64,000 bases of DNA from Ralstonia pickettii (GCF_030582395.1 NZ_CP104382.1:1-64000); one strand, 5' to 3'. Shown: positions 24,991 to 33,996, counted from the first letter of the stretch. Numbers and translations are program-made. The notes: generated from the letters alone by a model not told the origin.

Positions 24991-27408
24991 CTACGACGGC
25001 GTCGAAACAGACATGGCGAGCGTGCGCAGCGTACGCACGAGGTCGTACGGCGACACAGGCTTGACCAAATGTTCCTGGAATCCGGTGGCGAGCGCCTGCG
25101 CACGGTCGTGCGGCTGCGCAAATGCGGTCAACGCGATGGCGGCCATCGGCGCAGCGCCGGGGGGAAGATGTTCGTGTTCCCATGCACGAATTCTCTGCAG
25201 GATCGCGTAGCCGTCTTCATCGGGCAGTGCGATGTCGCACACCACCGCCTGCGGGCGTCCTGCTTCACCGCGCGCAGCCCAGACGTTGAGCAACGCCATC
25301 GTCTCGTGACCGGAACCCACGCTGCCGACTTCCGCGCCGACTTGCGTGAGCAGCGTGGCCAGCGCGTCGCGCGCGTCCTGCTGATCGTCGACCAGCAGCA
25401 CGCGCAAGCCCGCCAATGAAGGCAACGGCCCGGTGCGCTCGGTGTCTTCGGCCAGCGGCGTAATCAGATCCGCACCGGCATGCAACGGCAGATACACGGT
25501 AAACGCAGAGCCCTGCTGGTCACCCTCGCTGCGCGCATACACCCGCCCGCCATGCAACTCGGTCAGGCGCTTCACCAACGCCAGCCCCAACCCGAGTCCG
25601 CCTGTCCGGCGCGTGTGCGCACCGTCAGCCTGCCGGAACGGATCAAACAGATACGGCAGGAATGCCGGAGCAATTCCGCGCCCGTTATCGCGCACGACAA
25701 TGCGTGCCACCTCGCCCAGTAGATCGGCTGAAAGCCAGACTTCCCCACCTTCCTGTGTGAACTTGATGGCGTTGGTGAGGAGGTTCCAGACGATCTGTTC
25801 AACCCGGTCGGCATCGCCGTCGATCTCGTGTTCGTTCACGTCAATCGTGGTGTGCAGCGCGATGCGGCGTTCGGCGGCCAGTGCGTGGACGCTGTTGACC
25901 GCGCTCTCCAGGGCGGTGCGCAGCACGAACGGTTCGCGTGTCAGGCGCAGCTTGCCGCTCATCACACGCGTGGCGTCCAGCAGATCTTCGATCAAGCGCA
26001 CCTGCTGCTCGACGCCGGTCTTGATGCCTGCCAGCGCGCGCTGCATGAGCGGCGCGCCGCCGGCAACCTGGCTCTCCAATACGTACGCCCAATTCTGGAT
26101 GCCGTTGAGCGGCGAGCGCAGTTCATGCGACACCACCGCCAGGAACTGGTCGCGGGCCAGCGCTGCGGCCTCAGCCTGTGCGCGGGCGGCTTGTTCGCGC
26201 AGCAGCAGTGCATCGCGCTCGCGCTCGGCCTCGGTCCGCTCGGTGACGTCGTAGACGATCAGCAGGGCCGATTCCATCGCACCGCTGCGATCCGCTTCCG
26301 GTATGACGCGCGCGTTGTAGTGCGCAATGCGCGGGCGTCCGTCCTGCACCTCCAGATGCAGCGCGAGCGTCTGTTCCGCACCCGCTGCGAAGGCCCGCCG
26401 CGCGGCGTCCTCCAGTGGCCGCGTGACGTCAGCGGAGAGCGGCGAGGCGGCCAACGTCTTGCCGATGATCACGGCAGGCGTCACGCCAAAGGATTCGGTG
26501 ACCGCACGGTTGACATACACGCAGCGCAATTCGCGATCGAGCCGCGCGATCACGTCCGGAGCGTTTTCCACCAGCGTCACGAATTCGCGCTGATGGCGAA
26601 AGCGCTCGTGCTCGGCGTCCTTGCGCTCGGTAATGTCTTCCACCACGCAAACGAGCGCTTGCACGCGGCCGTCCGGACCGCGCTGCGGCGAATAGGCTGC
26701 ATGCACGAAACGGCGGCCGACGCCGGCGGGGTACGGCAACTCCATTTCAAATTCAACGCGCTGACCCGCGAAGGCGTCGTTCAGATGAGACAGCACGCGC
26801 GCATACGCAGCCTCGCCCATCAGCTCGCGCAGATGGCGTCCGACCACGTCTTCGGACCGGAAGCCAAAACGCTGCGCGTAAGCATGATTGGCAAACCGCA
26901 CGCGGTGCTCGGGGTCGATCTGCACAAGCGCAAACGGCACGCTTTCGGTCAGCCATTGCAACTGGAATTCCGACTCGGCGAGCGCGGCCAGAGTCTGCTG
27001 GCCCTGCGTTACGTCTTCGACCACACCCACGGCATGGGCTGAGGCACCGTCCAGGCGGGGCATGAGATAGCCGCGTTCGCGGACCCGATATTCGCGCGCT
27101 TGGCCGCGGTCGGTACCGAGCCACCGGTATTCGATGGCGAAGTCCTGCCCTCGCGCCAAGCCCTCCCAGGCGGCACGCAGTGCGACATGGTCATCCGGAT
27201 GCACGTGGGCAAGCCAGCGGTCACGGACACCGCACAAGGCGTCGGCCTGCACGCCCCACGTCTGCGCCCCGGCGCTCACGTGCATACGTGTTCCCGTCAG
27301 CGGATCGTCTACCCAGAACACATCAACCTGCTTCGTGGCGGCCAGTGCAGTACGCATCTCGCGCGCTGCGCGCACGGGTGCCGACCAGCCCGTTACGGAA
27401 TCACTCAT
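24991..27408 (-). CDS. Soluble PAS-containing hybrid sensor histidine kinase
   Basis: 805 residues with no membrane segment, so a cytoplasmic sensor. In order: three PAS/PAC-type sensor modules (each ending VVEDVTQ, VVEDITERK or VYDVTERT), a HisKA domain with the phosphorylated histidine in VVSHELRSPLNGI, an HATPase domain (NLLTNAIKFT, DNGRGI, GGLGLGLALV) and a C-terminal receiver (VLLVDDQQDARD, phospho-Asp in VVCDIALPDEDGY, Lys in HLVKPVS). The output partner is not adjacent; the orphan sigma-54 regulators at 13742 and 15699 are candidates only by proximity. Confidence 0.93.
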   Translation of the reverse strand: MSDSVTGWSAPVRAAREMRTALAATKQVDVFWVDDPLTGTRMHVSAGAQTWGVQADALCGVRDRWLAHVHPDDHVALRAAWEGLARGQDFAIEYRWLGTDRGQAREYRVRERGYLMPRLDGASAHAVGVVEDVTQGQQTLAALAESEFQLQWLTESVPFALVQIDPEHRVRFANHAYAQRFGFRSEDVVGRHLRELMGEAAYARVLSHLNDAFAGQRVEFEMELPYPAGVGRRFVHAAYSPQRGPDGRVQALVCVVEDITERKDAEHERFRHQREFVTLVENAPDVIARLDRELRCVYVNRAVTESFGVTPAVIIGKTLAASPLSADVTRPLEDAARRAFAAGAEQTLALHLEVQDGRPRIAHYNARVIPEADRSGAMESALLIVYDVTERTEAERERDALLLREQAARAQAEAAALARDQFLAVVSHELRSPLNGIQNWAYVLESQVAGGAPLMQRALAGIKTGVEQQVRLIEDLLDATRVMSGKLRLTREPFVLRTALESAVNSVHALAAERRIALHTTIDVNEHEIDGDADRVEQIVWNLLTNAIKFTQEGGEVWLSADLLGEVARIVVRDNGRGIAPAFLPYLFDPFRQADGAHTRRTGGLGLGLALVKRLTELHGGRVYARSEGDQQGSAFTVYLPLHAGADLITPLAEDTERTGPLPSLAGLRVLLVDDQQDARDALATLLTQVGAEVGSVGSGHETMALLNVWAARGEAGRPQAVVCDIALPDEDGYAILQRIRAWEHEHLPPGAAPMAAIALTAFAQPHDRAQALATGFQEHLVKPVSPYDLVRTLRTLAMSVSTPS

Positions 27409-27448
27409 TGCGCCCTTCGTTAGCAGTTTTCATTCCTGACCGCTCCGT

Positions 27449-27478
27449 CAAAAAAAATGCGGTGCCGTAGCACCGCAT
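27449..27478 (-). terminator. Rho-independent terminator of the DUF4397 gene
   Basis: Minus strand: ATGCGGTGC-TACG-GCACCGCAT followed by eight Ts, about 20 bp beyond the stop at 27498. Confidence 0.9.
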
Positions 27479-27497
27479 CATAGGGCGTTGAGCGACT

Positions 27498-28280
27498 TTA
27501 CTGTGCAGGCAATTCGGACGCCGTCTGCGAGGCGCCATTGGCCTGGGCCACCAGCACGCGAATCGCGTTCGGTGTCACGGCGCCGACGCCCCCCGCCGGC
27601 AGTGTGGTGATCAGCCAGTCGGCGTTGTTACCCAGGCTGAACGGCTGCGAGGTAAAGATGATGTTTTTCGTACCCGCCGTCGCCACCCGCACCTGGTACG
27701 TGCCGCCATCGACGTAGATCGAATCCTGCGTGCTGGCCGGCGATGCGCCTCCATAGGAAGCACCGCTCATGGTCGGGGCAATGGCAGCAAGATCCACATT
27801 CGGCGCGGTCACGTAGACGTCGACGTTCGGGGCGTTGTACGAAGCATTGAAGGCACGCACGCGCGCCTTGTCCGACAGGATCGACTTGTTGTACGGGTCG
27901 TCGATGAGGGCCAGGCTCGTTGCCGAACCGTTGGCGCCTACGATGGCCAGCGCCGTATAGCGGTGGCCGTTGGCCGGTGTGAATCCGGTTGAGGCCAGCG
28001 GGGTACTGCTGCCCGTGTTCGACACCGTGGCGGTGCTGGCCGTCGCGTCGATGCCGAAGTAGTTGCTGACGTTCTTGAACGCGACATTGGAGGTTTTCGT
28101 GGTTCCGTTCACCCCGAAATCGACATTGCCGATGAACGGGTTGGCGTGCACCGTGCGGTACTGCGGCGCGCTGGTGCCGATGATCTGCCCGATGTCATTG
28201 TCACCGCCACCGCATCCCGCCAATACACCTAACGAACCCAGCGCCAACACGGCGACGATCTTTCTGATCTGTATCTTCAT
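27498..28280 (-). CDS. DUF4397 lipoprotein
   Basis: 260 residues starting MKIQIRKIVAVLALGSLGVLAGCGGG: a signal peptide with lipobox LAGC, so lipidated at about Cys23. The mature protein contains the DUF4397 beta-rich pattern (YRTVHANPFIGNVDFGVNG; KARVRAFNASYNAPNVDVYVTAPN; DGGTYQVRVATAGT). Such proteins are envelope-attached and poorly understood, possibly adhesive or stabilising. A much longer open frame upstream is rejected because the signal peptide sits at this ATG and GAGGTGC precedes it. Confidence 0.9.
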   Translation of the reverse strand: MKIQIRKIVAVLALGSLGVLAGCGGGDNDIGQIIGTSAPQYRTVHANPFIGNVDFGVNGTTKTSNVAFKNVSNYFGIDATASTATVSNTGSSTPLASTGFTPANGHRYTALAIVGANGSATSLALIDDPYNKSILSDKARVRAFNASYNAPNVDVYVTAPNVDLAAIAPTMSGASYGGASPASTQDSIYVDGGTYQVRVATAGTKNIIFTSQPFSLGNNADWLITTLPAGGVGAVTPNAIRVLVAQANGASQTASELPAQ

Positions 28281-28575
28281 CTTGCACCTCGGAAGGAGAG
28301 TCTTTTCATGAATCGGCCCGCATGCATCGCGCGCCCATGGTCGTTGTTGTCGACGTGAAGCCGAAGATAAGCGCGCACATTCGGCGCGCCTATCGAACCG
28401 GTTCCGATCGTTCTGTCGGATGCGTCCGACATACGAAGCGACGTTCCCGCATTGAGCATGGCGCGTGCCCGTTGGGCTTGAAGTGTTCCTCCAATCGGCC
28501 CGTGGGGCCGTCCGCGAGTACGGATCGCTATACTTGCGCGATCTGTGTTTTCTGTGTGCGCCACACCCGCTTCGC

Positions 28576-29838
28576 ATGCCCGAACCGCGCCCCGCCGACG
28601 CCGCGCCTCGTCCCGACAACGCCGCCTCCCAGGCCGCTCTGCAGGCATTCGCGCAAGAGCGCGAACGCGTGCAGGCGTGGCTTGCGGCGCGGGCTTCGGG
28701 CGCACGCGCGGTGGGTGCCTCCACGCTGTCGCAGTACCGTGTGGAAGCCGAGCGCGTGTGCTGGTATGCGCGTACATTCGGTAAGCCGATCGCAAGCTGG
28801 CAGCGTGACGACGCATCGGCCTACCTGCGCTTTTTGCAAGAACCGCCTGCATGGGCGGTCAGCGCGCGCGGCACCGAACGTGACGATGCCAACTGGACGC
28901 CGCTGCGCGGTCCGCTCTCTGCACGTTCCGCGCGGCAAAGCAGCATCATCACCGCCAACCTCTGCGGTTGGTTGCAGCGCACGGGCTATCTGCGCGCGAA
29001 CCCGTTTCTCGATGACGACGCGCTCGTCCTTACCGTGCCGGCGCCCAGCGCGCCCGCGGGCAAGCCCGTCACAGCATCGGAACCAGACACCGCACTGTGC
29101 GCATCCGACATGGCATTGATGATCGATGCGGTACGTGCGCGTGTCGCGTTGGGCCGTGAAGCGCGCTTGCGCCAAGCGCGCGACCACTTCCTCGCCGTGC
29201 TTCTTGCGCAGGCGGGCATGCGCGTTTCTGAGTTGATGTTTGCCCGCATGGGCGATGTCGCGCTGCATGCGGTACCGGCCGCGCACGCAACAAGCGGCGC
29301 ACAGCTCCCGTCATCGGTCTGGCTGCTGGCGGTCGGCACGGGCCGCGCGCAGCGCTGGTTGCCATGCGATGCGTTGATGTCTGCCCTGCGTGAGTACCGC
29401 TCGGCCTTCGGCCTGTCGCCACTGCCGCTGCCGAACGAAGCCACACCGTTGCTGCTGTCGGTGCGCAAGCGCTCGCCGCGACGCGCGGACGGCACCATCA
29501 TCGACTCACCTGCCCTGCGCCGCGACTTCGGCGAGCGCAAGGGCATCGCCTCGCGTTCGCAGCTGCTCCTCATCGTCAAGGCCATGCTGGGCGAAGCCGC
29601 TGAATATGCCCGCGCCATCGGCCACGCCGACGCAGCCGTGCGCCTTGCGAATGCCTCGCTACGCAGCGTACGCGGTGTGCATTTGCGCGAGCGGCTTGCC
29701 ACCGGCGAAGCCGCTGCCGACGTTGCCCATGCGCTTGGGCTTGCGGCCCTGCCGAGCGCGTCCGTGCGCGCACGCGACGCCGACCTCGCCGCCAGCATCG
29801 TTGACGCAGCCCGCAAGCTCGCCCTACCGTCCGCCTGA
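28576..29838 (+). CDS. Tyrosine-recombinase-like protein lacking catalytic residues
   Basis: 420 residues. The N-terminal half resembles the core-binding (SAM-like) domain of Xer-type integrases (STLSQYRVEAERVCWYARTFGKPIASW; LCGWLQRTGYLRANPF). The C-terminal part keeps the box I arginine (AGMRVSELMFARM, Arg216). At box II, where H-x-L-R is expected, the sequence is ASLR (Ala360, Arg363), LGH is LGL, and no tyrosine is found in the final 60 residues. It therefore probably binds DNA without cutting it. It lies directly beside the origin, followed within 20 bp by the first origin-type repeats. An upstream in-frame start at 28465 is possible but unlikely. Confidence 0.75.
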   Translation: MPEPRPADAAPRPDNAASQAALQAFAQERERVQAWLAARASGARAVGASTLSQYRVEAERVCWYARTFGKPIASWQRDDASAYLRFLQEPPAWAVSARGTERDDANWTPLRGPLSARSARQSSIITANLCGWLQRTGYLRANPFLDDDALVLTVPAPSAPAGKPVTASEPDTALCASDMALMIDAVRARVALGREARLRQARDHFLAVLLAQAGMRVSELMFARMGDVALHAVPAAHATSGAQLPSSVWLLAVGTGRAQRWLPCDALMSALREYRSAFGLSPLPLPNEATPLLLSVRKRSPRRADGTIIDSPALRRDFGERKGIASRSQLLLIVKAMLGEAAEYARAIGHADAAVRLANASLRSVRGVHLRERLATGEAAADVAHALGLAALPSASVRARDADLAASIVDAARKLALPSA

Positions 29839-29855
29839 CCTTGCTCCACACATCG

Positions 29856-30049
29856 CGCAGAAACGGGTACGCCCCGCCTGCGGGGATGCGGTATTCGTGC
29901 ATTGTCGAAATCCATTGTCGGCGCGATCTGCGCGACAGTTGTCGCTTACCTCGTCCGCAGAATCGGGTACGCATTGTCGTTCAATCGTCGACGGCGGCAC
30001 GCAGAAACGGGTACGCGAGCCTGCAACATCGCACGCAGAAACGGGTACG
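29856..30049 (+). repeat. Iteron-like repeat cluster A (four copies)
   Basis: Four direct 16-bp repeats in plus orientation at 29856-29871, 29956-29971, 30000-30015 and 30034-30049. Three read CGCAGAAACGGGTACG and the second has AATCG in the centre. They fill the gap between the recombinase-like gene and the purine permease and match the repeats of the main origin region. Confidence 0.85.
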
Positions 30050-30070
30050 CTCTGGTTCAAATCCCGAAAG

Positions 30071-30099
30071 AAAAACGCGGACGTGAAAGTCCGCGTTTG
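30071..30099 (-). terminator. Rho-independent terminator of the purine permease gene
   Basis: ACGCGGAC-TTTCAC-GTCCGCGT followed by TTTTTC on the minus strand, about 27 bp beyond the permease stop. Confidence 0.8.
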
Positions 30100-30125
30100 T
30101 TTTGGATCGCTTGAATACCCGGTGC

Positions 30126-31430
30126 TCAGTGCCCGCCGGAGAGATAGAAGAAGCGGAACAGAAACACCGCAGAGATGATCCACACGATGACCGGTACCTC
30201 TCGCATGCGGCCCGTGAACAGCTTCAGGCCGGAGTACGTGATGAAGCCGAACGCGACTCCGTTGGCGATCGAGTAGGTGAACGGCATCATCAGTGCCGTC
30301 AGCACGGCCGGCACGGCCTCGGTGGTGTCTTCCCAGTTCAGGTCGACCAGTTCGCGCAACATCAGGCATGACAAATACAGCAGGGCGGGCGCCGTCGCGT
30401 ACGCCGGCACTACACCGGCCAGCGGCGAAAAGAACAGGCACAGCAGGAACAGCGCGGCCACCGTCAGCGCAGTCAGCCCGGTCCGGCCGCCGGCCTGCAC
30501 GCCTGAAGCGCTTTCGATATAGGCGGTGGTCGAGGAGGTGCCCAGCAGCGAGCCTGCCATGATGGCCGTGCTGTCCGCCAGCAGCGCCTTGTTCAAGCGG
30601 TCCATCTTGCCTTGCTTGAGCAGGCCCGCACGGTTCGCCACGCCCATCAGCGTGCCGGTCGCGTCAAACAGTTCGACCAGGAAGAACACCAGCACCACGT
30701 TCAGGATGCCCACCGACAGGGCACCCATGATGTCGAGCTGCAGCAGCGTGGGCGCCAGCGACGGCGGCATCGACACCACGCCGTGGAAGGTGTTGCCCGC
30801 AAAGAAGAAGCTCGCTGCCGTCACGGCCAGAATGCCAATCAGGATGGCGCCCTTCACGCGCAGGTGGTCCAGGGCCACTATCAAGAAGAAGCCGACCACC
30901 GCCAGGATGACCGAAGGCTGGTGCACATCGCCCAGCGTCACGAGCGTCGCCGGATTCCCGACGATCAGCCCGGCTCCTCGCAGCGACACGATGCCCAGGA
31001 ACAATCCGATACCCGCAGTGATCGCCACACGAATCGAATGCGGAATGCCGTTGACGATCATCTCGCGAATGCGGAACACGCTCACCAGCAGGAACAGGCA
31101 GCCAGAGATGAACACCGCGCCGAGCGCCGCCTGCCACGTAAAGCCCATGCCCTTGACCACGGCGTACGCAAAGTAGGCGTTCAGGCCCATGCCCGGCGCC
31201 ATCGCAATCGGGTAGTTGGCGTACATCCCCATGATGATCGTGCCGATCGCCGCGGCAATGCAGGTGGCGACAAACACCGCGTCGTGCGGCATGCCCGCGT
31301 CGGCCAGGATGTTCGGGTTGACGAAGATGATGTACGCCATGGTGAGGAACGTGGTCAGCCCCGCAAGCACTTCCGTGCGGACGTTGGTCTGGTGTTCCTC
31401 GAGCTTGAAAGTGCGCGCAAGCCAGGTCAT
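30126..31430 (-). CDS. Purine (adenine/guanine/hypoxanthine) permease, AzgA-like NCS2 family
   Basis: 434 residues with 12-14 membrane segments. Family motifs are NVRTEVLAGLTTFLTMAYIIFVNPNIL at the N-terminus, NYPIAMAPGMGLNAYFAY, and LGTSSTTAYIESASGVQAGGRTGLTALTVA near residue 300. E. coli relatives (AdeP, GhxP) import purine bases with protons. Its promoter region faces the origin, so origin repeats occupy its upstream sequence as well. Confidence 0.92.
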   Translation of the reverse strand: MTWLARTFKLEEHQTNVRTEVLAGLTTFLTMAYIIFVNPNILADAGMPHDAVFVATCIAAAIGTIIMGMYANYPIAMAPGMGLNAYFAYAVVKGMGFTWQAALGAVFISGCLFLLVSVFRIREMIVNGIPHSIRVAITAGIGLFLGIVSLRGAGLIVGNPATLVTLGDVHQPSVILAVVGFFLIVALDHLRVKGAILIGILAVTAASFFFAGNTFHGVVSMPPSLAPTLLQLDIMGALSVGILNVVLVFFLVELFDATGTLMGVANRAGLLKQGKMDRLNKALLADSTAIMAGSLLGTSSTTAYIESASGVQAGGRTGLTALTVAALFLLCLFFSPLAGVVPAYATAPALLYLSCLMLRELVDLNWEDTTEAVPAVLTALMMPFTYSIANGVAFGFITYSGLKLFTGRMREVPVIVWIISAVFLFRFFYLSGGH

Positions 31431-32123
31431 TCAGGTTGTCTCCTCTTGTTGTGAAGTGTCATCGCCGGCCGACGCTGTCCTGCGTCTGACTCCCCCGATG
31501 CACGCCCACCATGGGGCGACACTACTCTTAGCAAGATTCCGGCACCCCAAGGCGGCGCGGTCGAAATACTGTTCATGCGTATGGAATGATGAAAGACGCG
31601 ACGGCCATGTGCCAGGCCCCGCGCGGGATGCGCATGATGCCCGAAACGCCGTGCCCGTGCATCCGGCCGGCGAGATCCGTCGCATTGGCAGCGCGAGGGC
31701 GGACTTCATCGTAAAGCCGTACCCGTTTCTGCGAAATCCAAACGCCACGGGGCATTTAGGGCGATCACCGTACCTGTTTCTGCGCTTGTTTCCGCAGAAA
31801 CAGGTACGGCCCCCTGCAGGAATAAGAGCGCGTCATAACAAGCAAAGACGTACCTGTTTCTGCGAGCCGCTGAATGGTCTGCCGTACCCGTTTCTGCGGG
31901 TGCTCACGCCACGGGGCCGGAATCCAGGCGAACCCATTTCTGCGAAAGCAAGCCAGGATCTGCCGTACCTGTTTCTGCGAAAGGCCACGCAGAAACGGGT
32001 ACGGCTAATCTGCAAGCCTCGCCGCCAAGCCTTTGGCTAATAAGGCTTTTTACCCGCAGAAACAGGTACGGTGATCCGACCGAGGGGCACCAAAACATTG
32101 GCAAGCCGCATCCGCCGGTGCAG

Positions 32124-32139
32124 CTTTCAGCGATGAAAG
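32124..32139. promoter_or_regulatory. parS-like palindrome in the origin
   Basis: CTTTCAGCGATGAAAG differs at one position from the perfect CTTTCAGCGCTGAAAG at parA and in parB. It lies within the repeat array, 2.5 kb from parA. Confidence 0.65.
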
Positions 32140-32487
32140 TTCAGAATTCCGCCGTCGAGGCGGAAGGCCTGTCGCTGTGCAGCAGCGCGCGGCTTGCGAA
32201 TCGCCACGCAGAAACAGGTACGCCCGGCCTCGTGGCTGACAGTCCGTAAGCGTGCACTCGCTTTTTCAGCAACCTCGTAATTGCGCTGACGCAGAAATCA
32301 CGGAGATGGGCTCACCCCGCAGATTTGGGTACGCTACGACGCGCCGAAATCGACCTTACTCACGCAGAAACAGGTACGCTTTGGAGGTAGTCAGGCTGCG
32401 CCCACCCCAGAAATCGCCAAATCCGCCGCAGAAACGGGTACGCGCCTGCAGAAACACACTGAATCACCCCGCCCTCCCTCCGTTTTC

Positions 32488-32508
32488 TGTGGATAACACT
32501 GTGGACAA
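32488..32508 (-). promoter_or_regulatory. Tandem DnaA boxes
   Basis: On the minus strand 32488-32496 reads TTATCCACA, a perfect DnaA box, and 32500-32508 reads TTGTCCACA, one base off. A short palindrome ACAACA-TGA-TGTTGT (32505-32519) follows. They lie 15 bp before the helically spaced iterons. Confidence 0.8.
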
Positions 32509-32522
32509 CATGATGTTGTCCC

Positions 32523-32627
32523 CGCAGATTCCGGTACGCCCGATGCGCAGAAGCGGGTACGGTTTCGCGCAGAAGCGGGTACGCCATCGCGCAGAATCTG
32601 GTTCGCAGGTACGCAGAATCTGGTTCG
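32523..32627 (+). repeat. Five helically phased degenerate iterons
   Basis: Direct repeats start at 32523, 32546, 32568, 32590 and 32612, i.e. spaced 22-23 bp or two helical turns, as in classical plasmid iterons. The cores vary as a pair of pairs: TTC, GCG, GCG, TCT, TCT; the last two end GGTTCG instead of GGTACG. All copies face repA. Confidence 0.85.
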
Positions 32628-32678
32628 GTTTACGCCACTAAACCTAGTGCTGGCAAGGCTTTGCGGGACGCGTATACG

Positions 32679-32709
32679 GTTTACCTGTAGTAAACGTAGA
32701 AGGTATATA
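32679..32709 (+). promoter_or_regulatory. Candidate repA promoter with overlapping operator
   Basis: TTTACC (32680-32685) and TATATA (32704-32709) form -35/-10-like boxes 18 bp apart. The inverted repeat GTTTAC-CTGTA-GTAAAC (32679-32695) covers the -35 box, and a related repeat GGTTTA-CGCCAC-TAAACC lies at 32627-32644. RepA autorepression through half-iteron-like inverted repeats is common in iteron systems. The leader to the repA ATG would be about 150 bp. Confidence 0.5.
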
Positions 32710-32798
32710 TGACTGGTAGTAAGGAAAGGTCTTCCGTGGACAACCTTAACGGTTGCCCACCGATGCCCTTCCCGCGACAACGAGCAAAATTCAGAAAA

Positions 32799-32814
32799 CG
32801 TACCCAAATCTGCG
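32799..32814 (-). repeat. Iteron-like repeat in the repA leader
   Basis: Minus strand CGCAGATTTGGGTACG, identical to the variant at 32318-32333, and 53 bp upstream of the repA ATG, so it could help control repA expression. Confidence 0.7.
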
Positions 32815-32866
32815 TGACAAGGCGAAGGCGTTTTAGTACAAAGGCTCTGAACAATTCTTGCCCACC

Positions 32867-33943
32867 ATGGTCACCAAACGCCTCACACCCAATGGGAAAC
32901 CGGACGACGATTCGCCCGGCCGCATCATCGTCCCTTCGGGAGGGCAAGTCATTGCCGCGCCGGAGAAATTTCAGCGCCTGTTCGACGAAGCGCAGGCGAT
33001 GGAACGCGAAGACGCCTGGCAAAGCGGCGAGGTCGGCTTTCTCAGCCGCGCCAGCGTGCAGGTCACCCTCCCCTATCGCGCGCCCAAAGGTGCGCCGCCG
33101 GTCTGGACGCGTTCCAGCGGCAATATCTCGTTGATGATCCAGCCGGGCTACTTCACGCAGCAGCGTTCCGAGCGGGCAAGCAATGGGCGGCAGCGCATCG
33201 TCTCCGAGACGGTCTCCTTCGGCTATCCCTATGGCTCGTATCCGCGTCTGATGCTCGCCTGGATCGGCAAGGAGATCATGGCCAAGAAGAAACGGGGCGA
33301 GTTCCAGGGTACGGTGGAAGACCGGCGTATCTCGCTGGGCAACTCGCTGTCCGAGTTCATGTACAACTTGGGCATTCCGATGGCGACCGGCGGCAAGCGG
33401 GGCACGATGACGTTGGTGCGCCAGCAGATGATTCGCCTGTTCTCGGCGACGATTGCCATCGTGCAGAACAAGTCGGCACCCAGCAGCCAAAACCAGAACC
33501 AGGAGCCGCTATCGATCGATCGCATCGGCTACCTGCTGGCCGACCAATTGTCGACCTGGTGGGATCCCATGCAGCCAGGGCAGGGCTCGATGTTCGAGAG
33601 CTTCGTTGTGCTGTCCGAACCGTTCTTCAATGAGCTCGTGAATCGGCCTGTGCCAGTCGATATGCGTGCATTGAAGGCGCTCAAGCAATCGCCATTTGCG
33701 CTGGACGTGTATTCGTGGCTCACATACCGCTTCTTTACGATCCAGAAGCGTACGGAGATTCCTTGGGAGGCACTGCAGATGCAATTCGGTACCGAGACCG
33801 AAAGCGAGCGGAAATTCCGTGCGCTGTTCCGCAAGGCGCTGAAGGACGTGCTCGTTGTCTATCCTGACGCCAAGGTGGATGCCGACTCTTCGAAGGCGCT
33901 GATTCTGCAGCCCTCGCGAACCAGCGTGCGCAAATTGGCCTGA
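32867..33943 (+). CDS. repA: Replication initiator RepA (RepA_C-type)
   Basis: 358 residues from the ATG at 32867; a TTG three codons upstream is possible, and neither has a clear Shine-Dalgarno. Recognisable RepA_C features are LMIQPGYF near residue 85, the strongly conserved GYPYGSYPRLMLAWIGKEI near 115, ISLGNSLSEFMYNLGI, and LKQSPFALDVYSWLTYRFF in the second winged-helix part. It should bind the upstream iterons and load the replisome with DnaA. It is followed by a terminator shared with the convergent cold-shock gene. Confidence 0.9.
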   Translation: MVTKRLTPNGKPDDDSPGRIIVPSGGQVIAAPEKFQRLFDEAQAMEREDAWQSGEVGFLSRASVQVTLPYRAPKGAPPVWTRSSGNISLMIQPGYFTQQRSERASNGRQRIVSETVSFGYPYGSYPRLMLAWIGKEIMAKKKRGEFQGTVEDRRISLGNSLSEFMYNLGIPMATGGKRGTMTLVRQQMIRLFSATIAIVQNKSAPSSQNQNQEPLSIDRIGYLLADQLSTWWDPMQPGQGSMFESFVVLSEPFFNELVNRPVPVDMRALKALKQSPFALDVYSWLTYRFFTIQKRTEIPWEALQMQFGTETESERKFRALFRKALKDVLVVYPDAKVDADSSKALILQPSRTSVRKLA

Positions 33944-33965
33944 AGCTGAACAGAGCGTCAGGCAA

Positions 33966-33996
33966 AAAGAAAGGGGAGCAGAAGCTCCCCTTTTTT
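33966..33996. terminator. Bidirectional terminator between repA and csp
   Basis: GGGGAGC-AGAA-GCTCCCC, with TTTTTT on the plus strand side and CTTTCTTTTT on the minus strand side, so it can serve both convergent genes. Confidence 0.85.

Larger units (their letters stand above)
31718..32627. other. Chromid replication origin: iteron-like repeat array B
   Basis: The 31431-32866 gap upstream of repA holds eighteen 16-bp repeats of form CGCAGAA-NNN-GGTACG. Minus-oriented copies start at 31718, 31769, 31849, 31883, 31929 (variant) and 31964; plus-oriented at 31793, 31988, 32055, 32207, 32318 (variant), 32363, 32427, 32523, 32546, 32568, 32590 and 32612. Orientation switches near 31980. The array also contains tandem DnaA boxes and a parS-like palindrome. 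Together with the adjacent RepA gene this fits an iteron-regulated theta origin. No long gene fits the gap. Confidence 0.85.

Noticed and set aside
25731..25741. parS half-site (GGCTGAAAG) in the kinase gene
   Set aside because: Only one arm is present; single 8-base arms are expected by chance.
27422..27437. Possible sigma-54 promoter before the hybrid kinase gene (AGGAATG-AAAA-CTGCT)
   Set aside because: The spacing is right, but the -24 and -12 matches are weak and the -12 lies only about 15 bp from the start codon, leaving almost no leader.
28465..28575. N-terminal extension of the recombinase-like protein from an upstream start
   Set aside because: The added 37 residues show no integrase similarity; the ATG at 28576 is a simpler start.
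29821..32640. CRISPR array as an explanation of the regularly recurring 16-mers
   Set aside because: Repeats are too short, occur in both orientations, have irregular spacing without uniform spacers, and there are no cas genes.
32709..33134. Open frame starting at an ATG just after the repA promoter
   Set aside because: It overlaps repA in another frame, has a shadow-type Arg/Ser/Pro-rich translation, and has no ribosome-binding site.
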